Assembly: GCA_964476155.1 (NCBI GenBank)
Contig: CAYYYS010000002.1
Span: 1 to 64,000, forward strand
Source of the DNA: JAHIYU01 sp964476155
GTDB taxonomy: Bacteria > Krumholzibacteriota > Krumholzibacteriia > LZORAL124-64-63
Reading direction: 5' to 3'
DNA length: 64,000 nt
Shown here: piece after piece, positions 21,851 to 31,400 of the stretch
Layout of the letters: every line of letters begins with the position of its first letter
How positions within the stretch are numbered: position 1 is the stretch's first letter
Position numbers and translations under genes: made by a program
The notes under the pieces: model-generated
What the model saw: the letters and a program-made list of their open reading frames with translations, nothing else
What the model was told of the DNA's origin: nothing
The model's database searches: none

Positions 21851-22435
21851 CTACTGATCGCGCTGTCCCAGCAACTGCCAGCGCCAGTAGAGCGAGCCGT
21901 CCCAGTCTTCGGTCTTGACCGCGACCGCGTAGACGATCTGGCGGCCGTCCGCGCTGATCTTGCGACCGTTCTTCAGGTTGAGCACGAAGCCGTAGCGGAT
22001 CACCGCGCGCCAGACTTCGGTCTCGTCCGACCAGGTGACCTCGTCGGCGTCGACGGGCTCCCAGTCCTCGAGAATCTTGAGACTATTGAAGGCGATACTC
22101 GCCACCGCGGGGGCATCCTGTCCCGCACTGTTCTTCTGGTCGACGCCGGAGAACATGCGACGGGTTGACGCCAGATCGTCATCACGCTCATAGGCCACCT
22201 TGAGCGGATCGTCGAACATGAAGCGGTAATCCGGGTGCAGCAGGTTCGTGTAGGCCTCGATCGACATGCTTTCGTACGCGTCTTGCAGCGCGACGAGCAC
22301 GATGCCGGGCGCGGGCCGGACGACCGGATCGTCCGGCGCGAACGGGAGGTCCGTGGCGCAGCCGGTGAAGAGGGCCATCACCGGGATAGTGGACAGGATG
22401 ATGATGAGGATGCGGACGCTGTAGCGTTTGTACAT
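21851..22435 (-). CDS. Lipoprotein, paralogue of the WG-tail protein at 20349
   Basis: 194 residues. The N-terminus (YKRYSVRILIIILSTIPVMA) ends in the lipobox LFTGC, so it should be a lipoprotein. The mature part has ALQDAYESMSIEAYTNLLHP, DYRFMF, and DDDLASTRRMFSG, then alternating strands (VWRAVIRYGFVLNLK, RQIVYAVAVK). It closes with WRWQLLGQ, an ending usual for NTF2-like domains. It is related to the gene at 20349 through the AYxxLLxxxYRF and STxxxFSG motifs. The predicted protein ends at TAG, but a tail-encoding stretch follows in frame (21734-21850). Function unknown. Confidence 0.65.
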   Translation of the reverse strand: MYKRYSVRILIIILSTIPVMALFTGCATDLPFAPDDPVVRPAPGIVLVALQDAYESMSIEAYTNLLHPDYRFMFDDPLKVAYERDDDLASTRRMFSGVDQKNSAGQDAPAVASIAFNSLKILEDWEPVDADEVTWSDETEVWRAVIRYGFVLNLKNGRKISADGRQIVYAVAVKTEDWDGSLYWRWQLLGQRDQ

Positions 22436-22461
22436 GACGGACCTCCCGGTCTTGTGGGGTA

Positions 22462-22509
22462 TAAAAAAGCACCCGGGTCGGCTCCCGTCGTGAGAGGCCG
22501 ACCCGGGTC
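22462..22509 (-). terminator. Rho-independent terminator, minus strand
   Basis: ACCCGGGTCGGC and GCCGACCCGGGT pair. On the minus strand the stem is followed by GCTTTTTT. It lies about 100 bases after the stop of the ATPase gene at 22606. Confidence 0.9.
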
Positions 22510-22605
22510 ATATGGTCCTGGTGAGCCGGCGATTCCCCGTCGCAAGCGGTCCAGACTGATGTCGATGCATGAACGTAGGGAAAGGGGCCAGCTAGCGCCA
22601 GCTTG

Positions 22606-23802
22606 CTAGATCTCCTTCCAGGAATAAACCACCGAGCCTGATCGTTTCATACTGTCGTTTCCACCATAAACCAATGCGGACGGTTGGTCCTGATGTTCAG
22701 AAAGCGTCTTCCATTGATTCAATCCTCTCAGGGAGTCCGTCGCCAGAGTCGTGCCTGATTTGACTTCCAGTGGAATCAGCTGTCCTTCCTTTTCAATCAG
22801 GAAATCAACCTCTGTACCCGTGGAGTCGCGCCAGAACCAAAGATCTGGAATCGTGCCGTGATGCAGGTAGTTCTTGATCAACTCCGAATGGACAAAACTC
22901 TCAAAAACGGCTCCCCGCTGGGGATGATTCCGCAGCTCTTCATTCGACCGAATGCGCAAGAGGAAACAAAGCAATCCCGTGTCCAGGAAATGTAACTTGG
23001 GACTCTTGACCAAACGTTTGTTGAAGTTGCGATGGTGAGGCCGGAGTAGACGGATTATGAAGCTGGTTTCCAAAATGGATAGCCAGCTTTTTGCGGTGGG
23101 ATGGGTGATGCCGCAGTCGCCCGCCAATGAGGAATAGTTGACCAACTGACCGGATCGACCGGCACATAATCCGAGGAATCGACCAAATGATTCCCAATCG
23201 CTGACCTTCAGGACTTCCTGGACATCCCGTTCGACATAGGTTCGGACATAGTTGGCCAGCCAGTCCCCGGGGGGAAGGCCACGATCGTGGATACGAGGGT
23301 ATCCACCCTTGAACAGGGCGGTTAACAAGTCAGGCCTTTGCTGGGTGTTTGGTTTCGGCACGGAAAGCCCGATTGTATCCAGATCCAGAGGCGGACGGCC
23401 CTGCAACTCGGCCTGGGACAAGGGTAACAGGTGCAGGATGGCCACTCGGCCGGCCAGCGACTGCTTGATGGATCTCATGAGCAGGAAGTTGTGTGATCCG
23501 GTCAGTATGAATTGGCCACATTGTCCGGTTTCATCGACGATTACTTGAATGTATGAGAACAAATCGGGCACCCGCTGTGCTTCGTCGATTATCATGCCCT
23601 GGGGATGTTGGCGCAGGAATTCCCGGGGATCTTCCCGGGCGTATTCCCTTTGTTGAGGGTCTTCCAGGTTGGCGTAGCCCAGATCGGGGAATGCCAGTTT
23701 GGCCAAGGTTGTTTTACCGGATTGACGGGGGCCGGTCAGGGTGACAACCGGGTAGTCTTGGGCCTGTTTCTGCAATACTGGCAGTAGGGTTCGCTGGATC
23801 AT
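22606..23802 (-). CDS. AAA ATPase with DUF4143-type C-terminal domain
   Basis: 398 residues. The N-terminal P-loop domain has Walker A LTGPRQSGKTT (about 22-32), Walker B MIIDEAQRVP, and the LTGSHNFLLM sensor segment. The C-terminal half carries the DUF4143 pattern, including HFLDTGLLCFLL and the restriction-endonuclease-like end WFWRDSTGTEVDFLIEKEGQ with LIPLEVKSG. Proteins of this kind are widespread and frequently exchanged; their biochemical role is unsettled. Its base composition is clearly lower in GC than the flanking genes, which supports recent acquisition. It is a single-gene unit with its own terminator at 22462-22509. Confidence 0.88.
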   Translation of the reverse strand: MIQRTLLPVLQKQAQDYPVVTLTGPRQSGKTTLAKLAFPDLGYANLEDPQQREYAREDPREFLRQHPQGMIIDEAQRVPDLFSYIQVIVDETGQCGQFILTGSHNFLLMRSIKQSLAGRVAILHLLPLSQAELQGRPPLDLDTIGLSVPKPNTQQRPDLLTALFKGGYPRIHDRGLPPGDWLANYVRTYVERDVQEVLKVSDWESFGRFLGLCAGRSGQLVNYSSLAGDCGITHPTAKSWLSILETSFIIRLLRPHHRNFNKRLVKSPKLHFLDTGLLCFLLRIRSNEELRNHPQRGAVFESFVHSELIKNYLHHGTIPDLWFWRDSTGTEVDFLIEKEGQLIPLEVKSGTTLATDSLRGLNQWKTLSEHQDQPSALVYGGNDSMKRSGSVVYSWKEI

Positions 23803-23934
23803 CTCAAACCTCCGGGGAGGCTGAAGGGCGTTTATGCCTGTTTTTTAGCAGTATAACAAGGGGGCTTGCATATAGTAAACCGCATTTTCATTCTGTGTCG
23901 TCCTGGCAGCGATAATAGATATGCCTATCGCAGA

Positions 23935-23964
23935 GAAGGAGGCCGGCTTGCGCCGGCCCCCTTC
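23935..23964. terminator. Hairpin downstream of the P-loop protein gene
   Basis: GAAGG-A-GGCCGGC pairs with GCCGGCC-C-CCTTC around a TTGC loop, 22 bases past the minus-strand stop at 23986. There is no strong T-run on either strand, so termination may be partial. Confidence 0.55.
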
Positions 23965-23985
23965 TTGTCGAATCCGCGGATGGTT

Positions 23986-24954
23986 CTAGATCTGCGAAAA
24001 GATCTGATCGAACGCCTCACGCATACCGGCCTTCAACTTCCCTACGTCCTCGGTCGACCACTTGTCCTCGTCCTCGCGGATGAAGGTGGTCAGGTCGACG
24101 CGGTTGTCGAAGCGGCCCAGTGACAGATGGTAGGTCTGGCCGTGGGCGTTGACCGTGATGGTGTTGGGGACTTCCGACGTGTTCAGCAGGTGATCGACAT
24201 CGTCGCAGCCGTAGTCGTTCATCATGACCTCGATGGGCACGCCGTGGTGCAGGATCGAGCCCGGGTCGTTGGGGTCGGTGCGCGCGTCGTTCTTGCGGCG
24301 GGACTCCTCGGGGGAGACCCAGATATACAGGATACTCGACTTCTCCAGCATCTCGGGGCACAGCATCCGCAACGAGTACTGGTAGCCCCAGGGATCAGGC
24401 AGGGGCATATCCGAGCCGTCGCGGCCGCCGCGTGCGAACTCCACCACGACGGTTTTACCGTCGAGGGTCTCGGGCACTTCGGCCACTTTGTCGTCCAGCA
24501 GCTTCTTGGCTTCGGGGTCGAGGTTCTCGATCAGCTTGGCGCGCGAATCGCCGTCCAGGCCGCGCCAGAACGCGGAGGCGCCGACCTTCTCGCGACAGGC
24601 GTCGTAGCGCTCCATCAGCCAGGTCGTCGGGCAGTTGGGCGCGGGACGGTTCTTGTTCACCAGGTCGTGGTAGTCCTCGTTGAGCAGCTCCATGAGCGTT
24701 CCCCAGTCCAGGGGATCCTTCATGGGCAGGTCGCCCGAATCGAAGAAGACCGGTTCGTGACCCAGGGCGGCGAGTTCCTCGCTCGTGCGCCGCATCATGT
24801 GGACGTAGGGGTAGTCGTCGAGCTGCACCGTCTGACCGATGCCGAACTGTTCGTGGCATTCGTCGGGCGACAGGCTCGCCAGGTAGCGACGCGCTTCGGA
24901 TTTGCCCGACGCGGGCAGGGCGCAGAGCAGCAGGATGTCGATATGCTTGGCCAT
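23986..24954 (-). CDS. P-loop kinase-like protein of unknown function
   Basis: 322 residues. A Walker A motif ALPASGKSEARRYL (about 13-26) opens the protein, as in small-molecule kinases of the adenylylsulfate/gluconate kinase type. There follows VQLDDYPYVHMMRRT, where a DD/DY pair could bind Mg or substrate, and a later VVVEFARGGRDGSDMP strand-loop. YIWVSPEESRRKNDAR resembles a lid with arginines. No name can be given; related proteins are usually annotated hypothetical. A cytoplasmic kinase acting on a small metabolite is a reasonable guess. It lies downstream of the RND genes in the same direction, 57 bases away, without clear functional link. Confidence 0.7.
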   Translation of the reverse strand: MAKHIDILLLCALPASGKSEARRYLASLSPDECHEQFGIGQTVQLDDYPYVHMMRRTSEELAALGHEPVFFDSGDLPMKDPLDWGTLMELLNEDYHDLVNKNRPAPNCPTTWLMERYDACREKVGASAFWRGLDGDSRAKLIENLDPEAKKLLDDKVAEVPETLDGKTVVVEFARGGRDGSDMPLPDPWGYQYSLRMLCPEMLEKSSILYIWVSPEESRRKNDARTDPNDPGSILHHGVPIEVMMNDYGCDDVDHLLNTSEVPNTITVNAHGQTYHLSLGRFDNRVDLTTFIREDEDKWSTEDVGKLKAGMREAFDQIFSQI

Positions 24955-25011
24955 CGTCTCATTCTCCTTGCAGGTCGTTTACGTCTTGTCGGACTCAACG
25001 GGACAGGAAGA

Positions 25012-28000
25012 CTATACCGACACGCCGTCCGGATCAAGAGGTGAAGCTCTCAGGGCGATATCCTGTTCGGCCGGAATGGCCACGGGCCAGCGTCCCCGCA
25101 GTTTTGTCCAACTGGTTGCGAACCACCAGCCGATGTGCGTGAACACCCAGTAGAGCACGGGCAGCGAACTGACGATCAGGACCGCGCTCGAGGCCAGGCC
25201 GCCGATACTGGACAGGGCCAGGTTTTCCCAGATGTCCTTGCCCTCGGCGTCGGTCAGACGGATGAGCAGGGGCAGCAGGCCGGCGATGGTCGTGCCGCTG
25301 GTCAGCAGGATCGAGCGCAGCTGGATGCGTGTGCCCTCGCAGATGGCTTTGCGGAGCATCTCCTGACGCTCGTGACCGGGCAGACGCCACAGGTTGACGC
25401 CGCCGAAGCGTGAACTCTTTGGTAACAGGGGACCCCAAAGGCCGGCGTCGTTGATCATCTCGCGCAGCTGCAGTCGGAAGCGGTTGATCAGCAGGATCGC
25501 GTTGTTGACCACGATGCCGAAGAGCAGCACCAGCCCGATCCGCGCCGACGAATCGAATTGCGAATCGGTCTGCCAGAAGATGGCCATCACGCCGCTCATG
25601 GCCATCGGCAGGGACAGGAGCACCAGCAGCGGCAGGGCCACGCTCTCGAACAGCGCGGCCAGGGTCATGAAGATGAAGACGGCGGTCAGCCACAGCATGC
25701 TGTTGAGCTGCTCTTCCTCTTCGCGGCTCATCTGCTGGCCGGAGACGTCTTCCGCCGTGTAGCCGTAGGGCAACTCGATGCCGGCCAGGATGTCCTTGAT
25801 GAACTTCTGCCGCATCTTGTCGGTGCCGATGTACTCCCAGTTCAGCTGCATAGAGTACTGCTGGTCGCGCCGGTTGATCGACGTGATCACCGGGCGTTGC
25901 ACCAGCTCCACCACATCGGCCAGACGAACCTGCTGGCCGCCGCGCGTGGTCATGGTCTTGCTGATGATCTGGTCGTACTGGATGTCGTCGGCGTTGGCGA
26001 ACTGCAATTGCAGGCGCTGGTCGACACCTTCGACGAGCATGTGCCACGGGTATTCGATACCCAACATTCGCCGCAGGTAGCCCACCACTTCCATCACGGT
26101 CAGCTGGCGGTTGGCCAGCGCGTTGCGATCGATCAGGATCAGGGTCTCGTCCGTGTCGGAGCGGTCGAAACGATCGCCGCCGGTCAAGCGCACGTTGCGC
26201 ACCCGGCGATTACGCGACAGACGGACCATGGTGACGTCGGTGATCGCCTCGAGTTCCTTCGAATTGTATCCTGTGATGCGGAGGTTGGAATTGCCGCCGC
26301 CGCCGCCGCGTCCGCCCTTCATGTACGGATCACCGAACCCGTTGATCCATATGAACATGCCGCCCAGCTCCTCGGCCAGCATGATCAACCGGTTGCGGTA
26401 CAGTTCGGGGTATTCTGTGCGCAGCATCTCCTCTTCGAATTCGATCTGCATGTAGGCGCGGTTGTCCCAGGAGGTCGTCTTCATGGTGACGCCGTCGGGA
26501 ATGGGGTCGATCTCCCGCTCAAAGTTCTTCATGGTTTCGCTGGCCAGAATCACGTCTGTGCCGACCGGTCGCTCCAGGTAGACCACGAGGGTTTCGCGGT
26601 CCTGCTGGCGCCAGAAACCGCCCATGTTCACTTCGTTGCGGTAAAGATGGATGCCGCCCCAGATCACGCCGATCACCAGCAGGGTCGGGTACCACCAGAA
26701 GCGCAGGTGTAGGGCCGTGAAGCGTTCCACGTAGCTCGCGAAGAGCCCCACCATGAGCATCATGCCCAGGGCGCCGACGAACCAGGGCCAGATGTCCGTG
26801 GCCGCGCGCCAGTCCTTGACCAGCGCCAGGGCGACGAAGCCCATGCCGCCGAGAATCACCGAGACCATCGCCCAGCGCCAGAACAGGGCCCAGCCCGTGT
26901 GCTCCTTCATGTCGCCGTTGTCGCGCTCCATCTCCTCTTCGGTCAGCTTGCGCAGGGCAACCGGTATCCAGCCGAACGCCACGAAGACCGACGCCAGCAT
27001 GGCGATGCCCACCGCGATGGCCAGCGGCGCATAATAGATGGCCAGCCGGTCGCTCAGATAGATGAAGCTCAGGAAGGCCACGACGGTGGTCAGAGTGGTG
27101 GCGGTAATGGGGAAGGCAACTTCCTTGGTGCCGTTGATCAGGGCGCGCTTGGCGTCGCGGTGCTTGCGGCGCGTGACGCGACGGTGGATGGCGTCGAGTA
27201 CCAGGATGCTGTTGTCCAGCAGCATGCCGAAACTCACGGTCAGCCCGCTGATGGTGATGAAGTTCACCGACACGCCGAAGAAGTAGAACATCGACAGGCA
27301 GATCACGATGGCCAGCAGGATCGAGCTGACCACGATGGCCGTGAAGCGTATGCGTCGCAGGGCCGCCGCGAGCAGCAGGAACAGCAGCAGTAGGATGATC
27401 AGCGAACGCCAGACCAGTTCCTCCACCTTGTCCTGCAGGTCCTTGCCGTTGTCCGTGTCGATCTCGAATTCCACGTCGAACGGGAGCGAGGCCTGGATTT
27501 CGGGCAGGGCTTTGCGGATGTTGCGGCTCACGGTGATGGCGTTGGTGCCGCTACGCTTGGCGATCGATGCCTGAATCACGTTGTCGCCGTTGATGCGCAC
27601 GAAGTAGGTGGGGTCGTCGAAGCTGCGGGCCAGATCGGCGATGCGGTCCAGCGTGATGGGTTGGCCCCCCACGTTGGCCACGATGGTATTCATGATCTTC
27701 CGCGCAGTGACCGAGTCCTGCACGCTGACCGCGAACTCGCGACCCCGTTCGCGGACCGAGCCCGCGGGGACGATCTCGTCGAGGGCGTTGATCTGATCGG
27801 CGACCGTGTCGGCGTGGATGCCGAAGCGCTCCATGGCCTCGTGGTCGAGCAGGATCTTCATCAGGGGCAGCGCGCCGCCCTGCAGTTCCACGTCGGCCAC
27901 GCCCGAAATCGCCAGCAGACGCGCCTGCAGCCACGACTCGGCCTTGTCCCGCAGGTCGTTGGCGCTCAAAGGCGAGATGAGGCTGACGGTCATGAAATCG

Positions 28001-28410
28001 TCGGTGCGGAATTCTTCGGGTACATGAGGTACCACACGCGGCTGGCCGGCGGTGGCCGGCAGTTCACGGCGCACCGAACCCAGTTGCTCGGCCAGGTCGA
28101 GCTGGGCGAACTCCAGGTCTATCTCACGGCGAAACTCGATGGTCACCGAACTGTAGCCGGGCCGCGAGCGGGACACGATGTTCTCCACGCCGTAGACCTT
28201 GCGCGCGGCTTCCTCGATGGGGATGGTGATCGAGCGCAGCATGGCCGCCGGCGAGGCGCCGTTCCAGCTCGTGGTGATCGACAGCGATGGCAACTCCGTC
28301 TCGGGCATGGCCTCGATCTCGAGACGCGGCAAGGCGTAGATGCCCGTGATCACCAGGGCGGTGAACAGCATCCAGGTGGCCACGGGATGGTCGACGAAAG
28401 CCTTGATCAC
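25012..28410 (-). CDS. RND-family efflux permease, second of a tandem pair
   Basis: 1132 residues, somewhat longer than the usual 1030-1060. The N-terminal helix is followed by the porter domain (EIEAMPETELPSLSIT, ASPAAMLRSITIPIEEA). TM4 carries the reduced proton-relay motif GMLLDNSILVLDAI, with one Asp where AcrB has two. The C-terminal TM bundle (LLVLLSLPMAMSGVMAIF, IGLVLLFGIVVNNAILLINR) is complete. The extra length lies around residues 480-600: two or three additional hydrophobic segments and a glycine-rich KGGRGGGGGNSN loop further on. With the adaptor at 31502 and permease at 28407 it should form an inner-membrane export system; a hetero-trimer as in MdtBC is possible. The substrate is unknown. 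Confidence 0.85.
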   Translation of the reverse strand: MIKAFVDHPVATWMLFTALVITGIYALPRLEIEAMPETELPSLSITTSWNGASPAAMLRSITIPIEEAARKVYGVENIVSRSRPGYSSVTIEFRREIDLEFAQLDLAEQLGSVRRELPATAGQPRVVPHVPEEFRTDDFMTVSLISPLSANDLRDKAESWLQARLLAISGVADVELQGGALPLMKILLDHEAMERFGIHADTVADQINALDEIVPAGSVRERGREFAVSVQDSVTARKIMNTIVANVGGQPITLDRIADLARSFDDPTYFVRINGDNVIQASIAKRSGTNAITVSRNIRKALPEIQASLPFDVEFEIDTDNGKDLQDKVEELVWRSLIILLLLFLLLAAALRRIRFTAIVVSSILLAIVICLSMFYFFGVSVNFITISGLTVSFGMLLDNSILVLDAIHRRVTRRKHRDAKRALINGTKEVAFPITATTLTTVVAFLSFIYLSDRLAIYYAPLAIAVGIAMLASVFVAFGWIPVALRKLTEEEMERDNGDMKEHTGWALFWRWAMVSVILGGMGFVALALVKDWRAATDIWPWFVGALGMMLMVGLFASYVERFTALHLRFWWYPTLLVIGVIWGGIHLYRNEVNMGGFWRQQDRETLVVYLERPVGTDVILASETMKNFEREIDPIPDGVTMKTTSWDNRAYMQIEFEEEMLRTEYPELYRNRLIMLAEELGGMFIWINGFGDPYMKGGRGGGGGNSNLRITGYNSKELEAITDVTMVRLSRNRRVRNVRLTGGDRFDRSDTDETLILIDRNALANRQLTVMEVVGYLRRMLGIEYPWHMLVEGVDQRLQLQFANADDIQYDQIISKTMTTRGGQQVRLADVVELVQRPVITSINRRDQQYSMQLNWEYIGTDKMRQKFIKDILAGIELPYGYTAEDVSGQQMSREEEEQLNSMLWLTAVFIFMTLAALFESVALPLLVLLSLPMAMSGVMAIFWQTDSQFDSSARIGLVLLFGIVVNNAILLINRFRLQLREMINDAGLWGPLLPKSSRFGGVNLWRLPGHERQEMLRKAICEGTRIQLRSILLTSGTTIAGLLPLLIRLTDAEGKDIWENLALSSIGGLASSAVLIVSSLPVLYWVFTHIGWWFATSWTKLRGRWPVAIPAEQDIALRASPLDPDGVSV

Positions 28411-31400
28411 GCCGCGGTCCCCCCGTCGAAATCGCGCTCCAGCACCTTGTGCAGGATCTCGTAGATCACCGGTGTCAGGAAGAGCGTCAGCAGCGTGGCG
28501 ATGCTCAGTCCGCCCAGGATGGTCATGGCCAGGGGACGCTGGATCTGCTCGCCGGTGCCGATGCCGATGGCCATGGGCACCATGGCCAGCACGGTGGTCA
28601 GGGTGGTCATGATGATGGGCCGGAAGCGCAGGCGGCTCGCCTCCATGATCGCCGCACGTCCGCCCAGACCCTCGCCGCGCAGGCGGCGGATCGTCGATAC
28701 CTTGACGATGGCGTCGTTCACGGCGATGCCGAGCAGGGCCACCAGACCGATCAACGAGATGATGTTGACCGTGTGGCCGCTCAGGAACAGGGTGAGCGCC
28801 GCGCCGAGCACGCCGACGGGCAACACCGCCGAGATGATCAACGGGTCGAGGAAGGATTCGAACTGGGCGGCCAGGATCATGTAGACCAGCAGCGCCGACA
28901 GCAGCAGCGCCCAGCCCAGGTCGCGGAACGAGTTGTTGATCTCCTCCTGCTCGCCGCCGGCCACGAAGCCCGTGCCGGACGGGGTCTGCAGATCGCCCAG
29001 GACGGTGTTCACGTCCTCCCAGAGCTTGCTCAGTTTGCGCCCGGCCACGTCGCCGCTGATGGAGATTTGGCGCCGCTGATTGCGGCGTACGACCTCGCGC
29101 ACCGGCCGGCCCTCGCTCAGGACCACGAAGCTGCCCAGGGGCGCGGTCTTGCCGTTACCGATGTCGATCGGCGAGGCCAGGACGCCGTCCAGGTTGCGTC
29201 GTTCGTCCAGCGGCAGCCGCACCGCGATATCCACGCGCTGCTCGACCTCGTTGAACGTGGTCGCGACCACGCCCTGGATACGCGCCTGCAGTTCGCGGGC
29301 GAGCAGGTCGGGGTTGATGCCGTGACGCAGGGCTTCCTCGCGGTCGATGTTCACTTCGACGGTGGGATTGCCCAGCACGCGGTCCATTTCCAGGTCGGTC
29401 AGACCTTCGACCAGGGTCAGCTCCGTCATCAGCTGCTCGGCCACGGACAGGGCGTCCTCGGGCCGCTCGGCCACCACGCCCAGGTTGAACGGGGACTCGC
29501 CGCTGGCCAGGATTTCCTGCAGGCCGATGCCCTCGTCGCGGAAGGCACTCACGGCGCCTTCCAGTTGGGTGAGATGGACGCGCAGCATTTCCTTGATGCG
29601 TGCCATGCGCTCGGCCCCTTCGCGGGACGGGTGCAACAGCACGCGGATGCGCACCGTGTTGGCGGCGGTGTATTCCTTCAGGGCCGCCAGGGTGCGTTCG
29701 GTCTGTCCCACCTGGGCAAAGACCGTATTCACTTCGGGCAGGTCGGCCAGGAGCGCCGACAGGTCGGCGGCCGTGGCCTGGGTCGATTCCAGGGGCGTGC
29801 CGTTGGGCAGTTCCAGCGACAGGGTGAAGTCGCCGCTGGTGCGCTCGGGCAGGAAGGAGCGGGGCAGGTCCAGGGCAATGAAGGTCGCGCCGGCCATCGT
29901 CAGCAGCAGAGCCGTCAGGAACAGGCCCTTGTGGGCCATGACCCGCACCAGCGCGCGGTGATAAACGGCATAGAGACTGGAGAAGAGCAGGTCGGAGAGC
30001 TTGAAGACACCGCGCGGCTTTTCCTGGCCCGCGCGCAGGAAACGCGCCGACAGGGTGGGCTGCAACAGCAGGGCCGTGCCCACCGACAACAGCAGGGAGA
30101 TGGTGACCGTCAACGCCTGGTCGCGGAAGAATTCGCCGGCGATGCCCGGCACGTAGATCACCGGGAAGAACACGGCGACGGTGGTCAGGGTCGCCGCGAT
30201 CACCGGCGAAGCCACCTCGCGCGCGGCCCGGGCGCAGACCACGGCGATGGCCTCGTCCTCGGCCTTGTCGGCCAGGTGCCGCTTGATGTTCTCCAGCACC
30301 ACGATGGCGTTGTCCACGAGCATACCTGCAGCCAACGACAAACCACCTAGGGACATGAGGTTGATGTTGACGTCGAACAGGTGCATGAAGGCGAAGGTCG
30401 CGACGATGCTGATGGGGATCGAGAGGCTCACCACGAAGGGGCTGCGCCAGTCGCGCAGGAAAAAGAAGAGCACCAGGAACGCCAGGCCCGCGCCCCAGAG
30501 CAGCGAGTCGGTCAGACCGCGGAAGCTCTCCTGCACATAGTCGGCGTCACGGTAGACGAAGCTGTAGCCGAAGCCGGCGTACTGGCCCTTGACCACTTCG
30601 AGGATGACGTCCATCTCCTCGGTGACGTCGATGGTGTTGGCGCCGACCTCTTTGTACAGCAGCATCGAGACGACTTCGTCCTCGCCCAGCAGCGTGGCGC
30701 CTTCGGGTTCCTTGACCGTGTCCAGGACCTCGGCCACGTCTTCGATCGTGATGATGCCGGAACGTTCGGTCGGAATCTCGGTGCGCCGGATGTCGTCGAG
30801 GGTTTCGAACTCGCCGAGGATGCGCAACGGCAGCTGCAGTGGTCCCTTGCGGATGCGTCCGCCGGGGAAGCTCACGTTGGACAGGGCCAGGGCGGTCTGG
30901 AGGTCCTGCATGGTCAGGCCGTACAGGCGCAGCTTGCCGAAGTCGGGGCGGACCAGGATTTCCCGGTCGCGGCCGCCGATCACTTCGGCCTGACTGACAC
31001 CGTCGATCTGTTCGAGGGCCGGCTTGGCGACCTCCTCGCAGAACTCGGTCATGTCGGCCATGTTGCCGTCGCCCTCGATGACCAGGATGGCGATAGGGCG
31101 CGCGCCCGGATCCCACCTGAGGATCAAGGGACGTTCGGCGTTGTCGGGGAAATCCTCCCGTGTGGACACCTGGTCCACGGCTTCGCGCAGATGGAGGTTG
31201 GCGAACTCCATGTCCGTACCCCACTCGTACTGCACGGTGATGGTCGATACGCCTTCGCGCGTGCGCGAGATGACCTGCCGTACGCCGGCCAGGCCCGTGA
31301 TCCGCTCCTCGAGCGGCTGGGTCACCAGGCGCGCCAGGTCGTCGGCCGGCACTTCCGTGTAGTTGGTGATCACGGTCAGGTTGGGCGTGTTGATGCTGGG

